From: Montifringilla adamsi
Lineage: Eukaryota > Chordata > Aves > Passeriformes > Passeridae
Assembly (NCBI GenBank): GCA_017590115.1
Contig: JAGGNK010009114.1
Location: 25,053,978 to 25,117,977, forward strand
Direction: 5' to 3'
Length of the DNA: 64,000 nucleotides
Position 1 is the first letter of the stretch. Every line of letters starts with the position of its first letter. Made by a program: the position numbers and the translations under genes. Positions 53,931-64,000 of this stretch are shown in pieces. Under the pieces are notes generated by a model that made no database searches, was not told where the DNA came from, and saw nothing but the letters and a program-made list of their open reading frames with translations.

Positions 53931-54102
53931 AAAGTATTAATCAGATGGTTTGTAGTGTCCAGCCAGCCACGCTGCTGACCTACCGCATGACTGGGATCTT
54001 ACCAGGGTGGTTATGGCCATGCTTTTCTCAGGATATCTCAGAAGCCTACTGTTAATTTAGAAATATCATTTCACTAAAAATTTCTCTCTTGGTTCCCTTC
54101 AG

Positions 54103-54225
54103 TTTTCAGGCTGAACTACAGTGCCTCTGACACAAATGACAGAAACCGAATTAAAAGCAGATTAAAGAAGTTCATCTCCCGAAGACCCTCCTTGAAAACA
54201 CTGCAAGAAAAGGGACTTATTAAAG
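54103..54225 (+). CDS. ARHGAP15: ARHGAP15 coding exon: basic segment leading into RhoGAP domain
   Basis: This 123-nt exon starts and ends in phase 1. Two AG acceptors compete, after 54102 and after 54109. Only the first keeps the frame open from the upstream exon (ATT TTC AGG CTG); the second gives AGC TGA. The donor is AAAG followed by gtgtgt, a slightly weak site. With the split codon it encodes 41 residues, beginning IFRLNYSASDTND and ending TLQEKGLIK. Residues about 15-33 are strongly basic (KSRLKKFISRRPSL) and then run into the TLQEKGLIKDQIFG stretch typical of the N-terminal edge of the RhoGAP domain in the ARHGAP9/12/15/27 group. RRPSL resembles a PKA-type phosphorylation site; this is inference. 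The intron ahead of it is 21.5 kb. Confidence 0.94.
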
Positions 54226-57200
54226 GTGTGTTCAGTATTCTATTCCTCTTTTTGGTGTAACAATTAAAAAATCACAAAAGAATATTTGACTCAGTACATT
54301 GGACAAGCACTTCTTAAATACGATTTTGTTGCTGTGTCCCATAACACACTGGTGAATTATAAAGAAAAAAGAATCAATGTATGGTTTCATCTACCTCTGT
54401 GATATCTGACTGCTCCTCCAGTTTTTCTGCTTTGGTGTGCAAGTGGTAGAAGCCCCTCCATTTAACACCATGAACAATACAAATCAAGATGCTGCACAAC
54501 TCCATTGCTTTTAAAGAAAAGATTATCAATATAGTTTTATGTTTTAGAACCCAAAATAGGACCCTCAGATGCTGTGCTGACTAATTTGTTGAAAGACTTT
54601 CTGCTGTCTTCTTTCATTATTTTTCTAACTCAGAAACAAAATCCATTTTTAAAAATTTGAAATACATGTCAGCGAATAAGAAATGCTTTGAATCTGTGGG
54701 GTTTTTTTCCTATTCCAATTTCTTGCTAAGCTGGTCAGCCATCACTTTCACATATTCTTAAAAAATTGTTTCTTTGATAAAACGTGTTTGTTAGTTTATC
54801 CAAGAAGTGTTTCACTGAGAAGCTGGTAGTTAACTTGAAGGCAGTAGCATTCTGACCACTAACATCCAAGCGAAGCTGTGTTTTTAAATATTGTCTGGAA
54901 TAATGCTTGAAAAATTTACGCACTCCCAAATTATTATGTGTGAAACCCACAACTGCACATGCAAATTGACTAGAAAGAGGCATTTTGCCAGCCACCCCTG
55001 TCAATCTCTGGAGTGTGAGTTTTCCAGTGGTGTGTCAAAAATGGCAAGGGGTGTTCCTAGTGTGTATTAAACTTGTCTGTCCTGAGCCAAGAGATTGACC
55101 CCAGCCAGAATAAGCTAAAGCAGCTACAAGAGTTCAACACCAGCTGGGCCCATGTCTGGAGAGAAGAAGATTTGATGAATTAAGTTCTTATGTTTTAGAT
55201 ACGTGCAGAGATGCTCAGTGCAGCGTTGTTTACTGTAAGGAAATCTTCATTATATGAAGCCACAATGTGCCTCAGTTCTGGGGTTCCGCTTCCAGTTGAC
55301 ACAGAAACATTTTAAAAATGTCATTTATGTGTCAATATGTGTGTGTGAGGTGTGCACACCTGCACACCAAGCTTTCAGGATCTGTTCTTACATGTTTGTA
55401 GTAACTGATTTCAATACTTGGAGGGTTTTGCCTTTTTGAAGTACTTTGCGAGTTGAGGGTGGGATTAGAATGCATCATGTTAGTTTGTTTCAGTTATTAC
55501 AGTAAAAGAGGAGCAATTTATAGTCTTTTAATTTCTGGATTTAAGAGTTAGGGTTTTTTTTAGTTTAATGAAGTGTGGCTGATGAATCTTCTGCAGTGTT
55601 ACATAGGGATCAGATGTGATCCCTGCTAACAAATCCAGATTCATTAGCATAACTCAAATCCACCCTCTAATACATCTCTCTAGGAAAGCCAGATGAATTT
55701 GGGTTTGGCTAGAGTTGCATCAAACTCTTGATTCATAAACATAACTTGGTTCTGCCTGGGATACTTCTCCGTGGATAACAGAGGTGTTGTTTATTGGCAC
55801 GGTAACTCAGAATCCGGCCCCGGCACAGTTTTATTACCAAACTAATGTTGCCATGAAGAAAACATGTTAGTTATCTACCATGAAGTTCATTAGGATTAGG
55901 CTTTGGCCATGCAAATGAGGCAGGATTCGTTAACACAGCTTAATTCCAATCTACGGTAAGTCTATGTGAAATGCTCATTTGATAAGGTTCTTTCATTGTC
56001 TTCACCACAGTTTATCCCCTTAATCTGTTAAAATGTTATGAAAATGCAGTTGCAGTGCTTATGCAGAGACCACTTTTAAATGTTAATTTTTAGTCTTGTA
56101 TTGGAATATTTTTAAATTGCAAAATGCAACCACCCAGATTACCAATGAAAAGCTTGCCAAATTTTTGTATTATAAGATGCATTATTTATTTTTCTAAAGG
56201 TGACTTAAATGGTTGCAGAAACCCCTCAGAACTATTTATTTGCTCGATTCTTAAGGGAAAAAAATGTTAACCAATTTTTACAAGAAAAAATTCCTCCAGC
56301 TCTCAGAACATGCCTACGACCTTTTATTCCATAGGGAAATACTTCTGTCAGAATTGTAAATCCCTTAAAATAGGGGCTTGTAATAAAAGTGTGTATAAAG
56401 CATTGCAGGACATCTTGGTACCAAATTCCTGACAAAGAGCTGTTCTGTGTGCTGGTGAAGAATTGATATAAATATCTGTGAAGCGTGTGGTGTTAATTAC
56501 TCCAATGCAGTGGCACTGTAGGTGCTGTGAAAACCTTCACTTTTCATCAAGTGCTATTCATATTTGCCAGGGGCACTATAAAGCTCTCAAATCTATATTG
56601 ATTTTTTACATTGTATGTCACACTGGAACCAAAACTCCAATAAATTTAACACGTAAATTATAGTCATGAGTAAATACATTTTAAGGTGGTAAGTTCACTT
56701 AAACATAGTCCTGTGCTCAGTGAGTCACTGATGCATGCACACTTGGCCAGAAGACTCCACACATTTCTCCACATTAACCAAATTTGGGAATACAGGCTTC
56801 AAAATTAAATAGCAGTTTGATCTCCTGGGGTACTTTGTTCTGCCAACACTATTATCAGGAAATCTAGAAATTATGTGATTGTCATTTAACTCTTACCCAA
56901 ACTTTGCCTGTGTAGAGCGTAGCAGATATCCATGTAAAAAGTAAAGTAGGGAGTTAAATGAAAATAGTAAGGAGGATAACACTCAGAGCAGGGAATGTAG
57001 AAGACTGATGGTTAAATGTTAGCTACATGTTGATCTGAAAATGAAGATGCACCGACACTTTGCATGACAAAAAGTTATTTTTGTCATCATTGTCCCATTT
57101 GCTTTCTAGTCCTGTGCAGAAAAGAAGCCAGAATGGGAACAGCACGTTGGCTCCATTCGTTGCAATGGGCTGGTGACTGGGGCTCTTCATGCTCCAGCCA

Positions 57201-60200
57201 GAGCTCTAATGAAGATCATCTGTCCTTGTTCCATCTCACTCATGCTTACACAAAATATCCTTGGAGTCAAAGCTTTTTGAAGCATTTCTGAGGTGATGTG
57301 CAAATGCAGGGACATTGTGGAATGTGTTTGTGTCTCTAAGCACACTTCTGTTCTTAGATATACATGTGCACACAACCTAGAAATAGTAAATAAGAGGCAT
57401 GTCCCATGTCTGCCATTTGAGCAGTGTTATTTTGAGAATAACTGTTCAAATTTATTCACTAGGGCAGGGATCCTTGGTTCCTCGGCATTGAAATATTCTC
57501 AGAATTTACAGAATCTGCACTAATATGCTAGAAAAATAATATATAAATCTTCTCTTTTAAAACAACTTTATAGTCTATAATTGAACTTTGATCTTTATGT
57601 TTGAGCTTTGTCATGATTTAGTATTACCCAGAATGAATTGCCAACCTTCAACTTGATGTTGGCCTCCTAGCATCCTGGTTTCTGAGATTTTCTAGACCAA
57701 CAAAGGAAAATAAACTTCTGTGAAACTGTGATTTTAAAGCTATGATGCTTGTGTTGGTAATAGACTATCACAAAATACCCTCTCAGCAAAGAGCAAAAAA
57801 CCATGAGCAACAACCTCACATAAATGACACTGTGGGAAATGAGGAAAATGAAGCTATGCAGCTGGCAAGAAATTTATTTAGGTTTCTTTTAGGGTGGATC
57901 TTTCTTTTCCAAAAGCTAGACACCGAAGGAACTCCATTGAATGTATTTCATAAGCTAAGGCAAAAACCAAAACAGCATAAAATTTGGAACGGTTACAACT
58001 GTTTCAAGATGAAAATAAAAGCCACTCAATTGCTAGTGAAAGGAACTAGCTGTGATTTGGCTTGATAGCCTATAGAACAGGGCTCAGCATATGTTGGTGG
58101 TTGTGCAGATCACAGCACAGAGATCACCAACCATTCCATTTCCAGGCAAGGAAAAATGTCTTTATTGTATCATGTGTTTCACTGGGCCTTGGAGTAGTTC
58201 AATGTAATGAGCAGAATGTTCATGAGAAGTCCAAAAGGGCAGATTAAGCTCCACTTTTGGTGTATTCCATAATTCTTGCAGATTATGAAGGAATTTTGCC
58301 AGTGTTCTGGTGCACATCAGAGCTTAGGGAAAGTTAGGAAATGTTTCCTTTGACTTGCAGGGACAATGGGTCACAAGGGTATTTCTTTCTTTGATATGGA
58401 CATTTGGAAGCAATTTTCTTAAACTTTGTGGATGACCAGACACTGAACAGAGTGATTTGTTCTTTTGACAGGATGCTAAAAAATTATTCAGAGAATTTTT
58501 AAATGTCTCATTTTGGGAGAAGTGTTTTGAGTAGTACAGCAGACACCCTATCTTTGAATTCAAACAAGCTCTTGTCCCCAGTAAAACACCAGAATTTCTT
58601 AAGGCAAACCTGTGTCTGTGGTACTATTTTCCCTTTTTCTGAAAATGTGAAACAAATCTGGCAGCTCATATGCCACTTAATAGTAACTGTTCACAAATGT
58701 ATTTTTTTTTTAATTGATGACCACCACAGATCAACGATATATAGTAAATCTTCACATTAAAAGGACTGGCAAGATTCCCAGCTTGCATAAATCAGGGCAG
58801 CTCCATTGACAACCTCGCTGACTTCAGTCAGCTGAGGACCTGCCCCACTTATTGTAAAAGTGTCATGGCATTTTTTGGAGCCCCAGTCTGGAATCAGCAT
58901 CACTTTAATGTCTGATTTAATGTGTCTGACTACAGATAGAGCAGCTAGAAAAAGTCACCTTTAAGAACGTGGCTCCAAATGCATGACTTCTCTCTGCAAG
59001 AGTTCATAGCTCTGGTGCCTACTGTCCTATTCCTCTCCTTGTACATTCATCTCTGATTTTCGCTTTTCATTCTCCTTCCCTCTCCCAACATTCAAGCAGA
59101 TACAAAGAAAACAAATGACTTGGATGTTGATGCAAAGCTCTGTTAGACCAGCAGTTCAAATCCAGATGTTGCATAGTTAATTGTGTTCCTGAAAGGCACA
59201 GGATTACATAGATATAATTCGCATTTATAAAAACTTGGGCATTGTACCATTATACCATCTCCTCTCATGCCAGAATTTACGCTTCTTCCTGAGACATGGG
59301 AGTATTGGCCATGCCCTTCCTATTTTTTTAATAAAAAACATTAAAGTATGAGTTTCTTCCAAGTGTGGCCACATCTCATCCATGTACACCCAAAACAGTT
59401 AAACAATGACATTCTCAGTGAGGATGTGGCTTTAGTGATTTTGTTTTAATTGTTTCTTTTCCAGAAGAATTGTCTCCCATAGTCAAGATTTCTGCAGCCC
59501 AGGGTTAGTGGCTTTGCTGCAGCTGGAGAGAGCTACTCAAAAGAAAAAAAAAATAAAGTAGCCCTGTCAACCTCAGGGAAAACTTGAAGCTCCCCAGAAT
59601 GAGCAATTCATTGCAGCCATAATCATCATTTTATATTATACAACTTGTGAATGTCCATTCCCTTCTCTTCTGGTGTCTGGTTTTATATCCCTGTGTGAAG
59701 CTGTCACACACCCCACCATCTCCAGCAGAATTTTTAACGTGCAGATAGCAGGGACGTGTAATGTAAACCATACCACCAAACATATTATGAATATATTGCT
59801 CTTCTTAAAAATGCTTGTTGGTTTTTCATACTACAGTATTGACTAACTGTCGGTGTTTGATGTATGGTTTACCAGCCTGATGTAGACTTATGGTTAGAGC
59901 TTAACTTGTTAGTTCTGCTTTTGCAGCCAATTCAGAATAACTACAGATGCCCCAAGATATTAAAATTGACTGCTCAAATGGACTCAGTGTGGGAGTTTCA
60001 TTGGTTTTAAATTGATAACAGCTGAAAGAGTGAATGATTAAAGCTGTATATGGGCATAGTATGCAGCTCCTTTGTACGAGCCCTTGTGAACAGAATCCAC
60101 TGCATGGGAATTGCCTTTGTTCTAATAAAAGATATTTCTGAACAATTGTTAGTTTAAATTTTTAAATGATGAAACAAGAGCATTTCAGGAGCCTATAGAG

Positions 60201-63185
60201 GAAATAATTCCTGAGAAACTGGAATAACTCTGAGAAGATAAAGTGGATTTCTATTCAGAGGGGAGCATTTAAAGTTAAGTAGCATTCCATAAGGTGGTAA
60301 TTGTGTCTATTTCCCAGGCATTTGAGTTAAATAAGCTGGATAGGAAACATAAACTGTCATAACAGGAGGTTAGGAGTGTTGTGTACATCTCTTTTTTTCA
60401 AGTCATAAAAGATGAAGTTTTGGAGGACCTTATCACAAATAAATCAAACAAAGGGGGTTTTTGCTTTCCTTATCCCTTTGGGAGCAGTTCTCTTATTTTT
60501 TTGAAAATATGTTCTGGAGAGTTTTCCTTTAAACTAGTTTTAAAATATGTATATCTCTACACTTATAAAAGAATAAGAAAATAATATTTTAATTTTAGTT
60601 ACCTACAAATCTAGCCTATAAAAGGGAGCATTTCCCCATTCCTTGTTTTTTGAAATACAAATCTTAGCTGAGTTTTCCTCAAGCATCCCTGTGACCTCCA
60701 CAAGTGCAAATATGGCAGTGGAGCTGCTGCCATTCCCATGTTTATGTGCAGAAACAGATCCAGCAAAAAATCAATTGATTGGAGAGAGTCACGGAATTTG
60801 TGGTCCAGGAGTACTCAGAACTGAGATTATTTGGATGACTCATGGGATCATGTACTTGTAAATAATCATGAATTTCTAGAAGGAGAAAAAACCCCTCCAA
60901 AGCAGTTGTGTGCTGTTGTTTTACCATAGACTATTTTGATGCCCAGGAAGTATTAATGCTGTTTTGCTGTCCTTTCATCCAAGATAAAAATCCTGAGTGC
61001 CTGTGTGCTAAAGAGGTGATTTAAAACTTAACTGTGGAGTACAAAATGTGACTGTATCCGTGCAGTGAAAGGCTTAAAAAATGGGGTTAAATATTTTGCT
61101 GAACATATAGAATCTGAACCAAGAAATGAAGTAACGGACTAGGTGAGAATTGTAAAACTCTTTTCAGCCTGTTCAAAATTTCCTCCCAGGAATACCAAAC
61201 ATTCTGTGTTCATGTTGGAGATTGAAAGAGTAACTGTGAAATAATCCTAGAAGTTGATTATAAAGTGGTTATAACACAGAAGAGAAACTGCTGAACAGCA
61301 ACACACTAATTTCATTTCAGTTCTTCGTGTGTTGCCATCTAAACACAGTGCAGTTCTTTGCCTGTTTTGCTTCTGAAATTGTTTACAAGTGTCTTTGTCC
61401 ACCAAATAAGACATGTTTTTACTTCTTTTTCAACATAATTTACATTGGAGACCATTCCATATTATGCAAAGAATTTGACAGGTCTTTGCTAAAATTTTAA
61501 AAAACAATTAAGATGTCAAAAGAGGAAGTGCTAGTACATTTTAATCATAAATCTCTGTATGTATAATTACCACTGAAGGCAGCTATAAATGTTTTATGAA
61601 GAAAATGTAACCAGACTGTGCTTTGTCAGAAACATAACCCCAAAACATGTAACAGACTGTTCGCTAATGCTTAACGCCACACATGCACACAACCTTCCTC
61701 AGAGCAGTGCTGTGAACCCAGTCCTCCATCCCTTCTGCAGCCCAAACTCTGACTAACTTCAGTTCAAGCTTTGATGTACTCTCCCAGAATGCAGATCACA
61801 CACTTTGGGAGGTGCTGCAATAAACTGCCCTGGTGCATCTTGAGAAGTCCAAAGTAACCTGGACCGTGCACCTCGGTTCTGTCACTGTGTTCCCTGCTCT
61901 GGGTATCAGGAAAGAAAAGGCAATTGAGTTGCTCTTAAAATCTGAGTATGAAATAGTGGTGATTAATGAAAATGAAGCTTATTGCAGCACAGTTTTTTTT
62001 TTTTTTTAATGGGGTTTTGCTTGTTAGTGAGGATAAGTTGGTTTTAGAGCAAAAAGCAATTGGTTATGGTCCAGTATGGTGGAACTGACTATGGAGGAAA
62101 CATCCAATTCCATGAGAGCTGCTGGGTTTTCTATACAAAGTCCAGACTGGTGCTATCACCTTTCAGCTATCTATATAATAATTTTCAAAGCCTCCACACC
62201 AATTTACAAACTGTAGTGCTCTGTTGAAATGCTATATGGAGACTGTCTCTTTGGATAAATGATGACAGTACACTCCTATTGTTTCAGCATTTAACTGGCT
62301 CCTATTGAATAGTTCCTCTCATCTGTTTGATTCATTCTGATTTTAGCTGACAACGTCCCTGTTACTGATTGCTCTTTTCATAATCTCTCAAACACACAGA
62401 GTGGAAATGAGGTGGAGGAAGCTAATTAGTAATCTGACGGGTTGAACCTGCTAATACAAATATATTTCAAGATCAACAGTCAAAGTTGATCAAAACTTTG
62501 AAATCACAAAAACTAAAAGGTGGCTTTATCTAGGTAAAGGATTGCTCGTGAGGGAAGTGAGACTAATCATTAGTTAAACATGGTATAAGATGAAATCCTC
62601 ATCAAAAGACATCTAGTATCTTCTGTTTTTCTGAGCAGGCAATTCGATCAGTAAAGAAAAAGATTTTGTGAAGTTGAGATGAAATTGTACTGAGTCCTGA
62701 TGATGCAAAGTGATGAAGTCCTTGCCCTCATACAGTGCTCCATGAAAGAGTGAAACTTCCAAATGCATGGAAGGGACAGGTCACCCAACCAAATGAGTTT
62801 CCAGGCTGGACCAAGTGCATCTTGTAGAAATTTGTATTCAATGACTTAGGGAGTTGTAGCTCTGGAACTGCCTGCACATTTTCTATGGCAGGTCCAACCA
62901 AACTCTGGAGACATCCAAGCCTTAGAAAGGTCAAAAATAAGGTGCAAGTGGCAATTGAAATTGAATCCAGAGGGAAGCATCAAGCACTATGAGCAGCAGA
63001 TGTGGAGGGATTTGGTTCTGGGGCAAAAGCTAATAACCACTAGGACTCAAAATGGATTTGGTTCCAGTTTTGTCTATGCATCTTCAGAATCTGAGTTTTA
63101 AATTAATAGGCAAACTGAGAAGAGATAAAAATCCCACTAATAATAATATGCCTTAATGTATTTTCCTCTTGTCTTCCAAATGTAG
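54226..63185 (+). other. ARHGAP15 intron (9.0 kb)
   Basis: Intron between the two exons that bracket the start of the RhoGAP domain. I see no interspersed repeat that I can name and no other gene. It contains short homopolymers (for example T near 61.99 kb) and an exon-like, frame-preserving 39-nt segment at 59465-59503, described separately. Confidence 0.9.
59465..59503 (+). other. Exon-like 39-nt segment (possible alternative microexon)
   Basis: A long pyrimidine tract ending cttttccag precedes this segment, and it is followed by gttagt. It is 39 nt long and open when read in phase 1, the phase needed between the flanking exons at 54103-54225 and 63186-63284, so inclusion would insert 13 residues (EELSPIVKISAAQ) without a frameshift. 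I do not recall this insert in known ARHGAP15 proteins. It would fall at the edge of the RhoGAP domain. A chance decoy exon is the more likely explanation. Confidence 0.15.
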
Positions 63186-63284
63186 ATCAAATTTTTGGCT
63201 CCCATTTGCACTTGGTTTGTGAGCATGAGAAATCTACAGTTCCCCAGTTTGTAAGACTCTGCATAGAAGCTGTTGAAAAAAGAG
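63186..63284 (+). CDS. ARHGAP15: ARHGAP15 coding exon: first helices of RhoGAP domain
   Basis: This 99-nt exon lies between an acceptor ending aaatgtag and the strong donor AGAG followed by gtgagt, with phase 1 at both ends. With the split G it begins DQIFGSHLHLVCEHE and ends CIEAVEKRG. The FG..L motif, the VPxFV pair and the helix ending in VEKRG are landmarks of the N-terminal third of RhoGAP domains, just before the GIYRVSG loop. That loop carries the arginine finger that completes the active site of the bound GTPase, so the catalytic residue lies in the next exon, beyond 64000. Nothing in 63285-64000 encodes it. The GAP domain accelerates GTP hydrolysis on Rac-type GTPases. Confidence 0.95.
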
Positions 63285-63648
63285 GTGAGTATCTTATTAA
63301 TACTTTTTTTTTTTTCTCTGATAGTAATCAAAACTTTAACCTTGTAACTCTGCTTGGATTTCTAGGGTAGGCAGACAGTACACTCTATAATATAGTTATG
63401 AATGGAACTATATCACATTCTGTGTATCTTCATTTTCTTTATATGATAAGACATTAATAGAACTCATTCATGCTGATTATTCTGTATTTTTTTTGACATG
63501 TTGTTGGTTTAGTCTTTCTCTGGGTAAGCAAATGTTAGCCACCGATAAAATGTCAGTAATTTCATTCTGAAATCCCTGGTGTATGTAAGGCAAATACTTT
63601 TTCCTAAGTCTTGAATTGTATTTAACCAAAATAAATGTTATTCTATCA

Positions 63649-63679
<31 letters not shown>

Positions 63680-64000
63680 AATGAGTGCAGGTGTCTAATT
63701 TTTACAGTTATTTTAAAAGCCATGATATTGCAAAAATACTGAAATGAGTATCTATCCTCATTAAAAGTTTTGATTAATAAGAAGGATTTTCATAGTACAA
63801 AAAAGATGTACTTAACACCTTTGCCTGCCTTCCTTTCTGTAGTGTGTATCTTCTCTCACTGAAGGTCATTTTCTTTGGAAGGTGCATGCGGTAGATGCAG
63901 AATCTTAAAATGTATTGTATAAAAATGTGAGGCTTCATCACCATCTGTTACAAGTTTACAACTTGTTCCAGGGATCTGGGGAAACATATATCTTGCAAAA
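63285..64000 (+). other. ARHGAP15 intron, start (continues beyond window)
   Basis: Begins with a strong gtgagt donor. It holds a T26 run at 63654-63679 and otherwise unremarkable AT-rich sequence. The next RhoGAP exon, expected to encode the arginine-finger loop, is not reached. Confidence 0.9.
63654..63679. repeat. T26 homopolymer
   Basis: Twenty-six consecutive T residues, 370 bases downstream of the last recognised exon. Confidence 0.9.

Larger units (their letters stand above)
32592..54102 (+). other. ARHGAP15 intron (21.5 kb)
   Basis: Intron between the linker exon and the basic pre-GAP exon. It carries two CR1 fragments (about 37.9 and 47.4 kb), one probable older CR1-like piece (about 46.9-47.1 kb), a perfect 16-bp inverted repeat at 40308-40347, long T runs near 34.7 and 50.75 kb, a 19-bp tandem duplication near 50.5 kb, a GATT-type repeat near 53.07 kb, and a CpG-bearing island at about 53.6-53.93 kb. 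The 174-codon frame at 42383-42907 (+) shows no domain and is treated as chance. Confidence 0.9.
30499..63284 (+). other. ARHGAP15: ARHGAP15 gene, internal part (four coding exons seen)
   Basis: Four exons with consensus AG/GT borders join into one frame of 448 nt. The inferred order is PH-domain end, linker, basic pre-GAP segment and start of the RhoGAP domain, which is the order of ARHGAP15. Known for the family: ARHGAP15 is a cytosolic, Rac-directed GTPase-activating protein, mainly of blood cells, recruited to membranes by its PH domain. Its paralogues ARHGAP9, 12 and 27 share the PH-linker-RhoGAP end but add SH3 or WW modules upstream. I assign ARHGAP15 from recalled similarity of the exon peptides and from the very long introns (1.9, 21.5 and 9.0 kb), which fit this unusually large gene. 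The 5' exons, promoter and 3' RhoGAP exons lie outside the window or were not recognised. The + strand orientation is fixed by frame and splice sites. Confidence 0.92.

Noticed and set aside
1..64000. Search for a defence system, CRISPR array, prophage or gene cluster
   Set aside because: The DNA is vertebrate intronic sequence; no such organisation exists here.

Overview
The window looks like bird nuclear DNA. It is AT-rich, has long introns and few interspersed repeats, and the recognisable repeats are CR1 LINE 3' ends of the kind that dominate avian genomes. A non-avian reptile cannot be excluded from sequence alone. There is no prokaryotic, plasmid or phage organisation: no packed ORFs, operons, rRNA, tRNA or CRISPR.

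The only gene I can support is an internal part of ARHGAP15 (Rho GTPase-activating protein 15) on the + strand. Four coding exons lie at 30499-30597, 32465-32591, 54103-54225 and 63186-63284. Together they give 448 coding bases in one continuous reading frame, with matching phases (0, 1, 1) at all three internal junctions. In order they encode the C-terminal end of the PH domain, a polar serine-rich linker, the basic segment leading into the RhoGAP domain, and the first helices of the RhoGAP domain. The exon that should carry the catalytic arginine finger is not in the window. The first coding exons and the rest of the PH domain are also not seen, so bases 1-30498 are read as intron.

Layout: 1-30498 is intron with simple repeats, a (TTTCC)19 block inside a polypyrimidine tract, and one CR1 fragment. 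30499-32591 holds two closely spaced exons. 32592-54102 is a 21.5 kb intron with two CR1 fragments, one probable older CR1-like fragment, a perfect 16-bp inverted repeat and a CpG-bearing island at about 53.6-53.93 kb. 54103-54225 is an exon. 54226-63185 is a 9.0 kb intron containing one frame-preserving exon-like segment. 63186-63284 is an exon, and the rest is intron.

I found no convincing undescribed system. The best second looks are the 53.6-53.93 kb island, the candidate 39-nt microexon at 59465-59503, the 16-bp hairpin at 40308-40347, and several CpG-bearing, repeat-free patches that may be conserved noncoding elements. Most long ORFs are chance or low-complexity frames.
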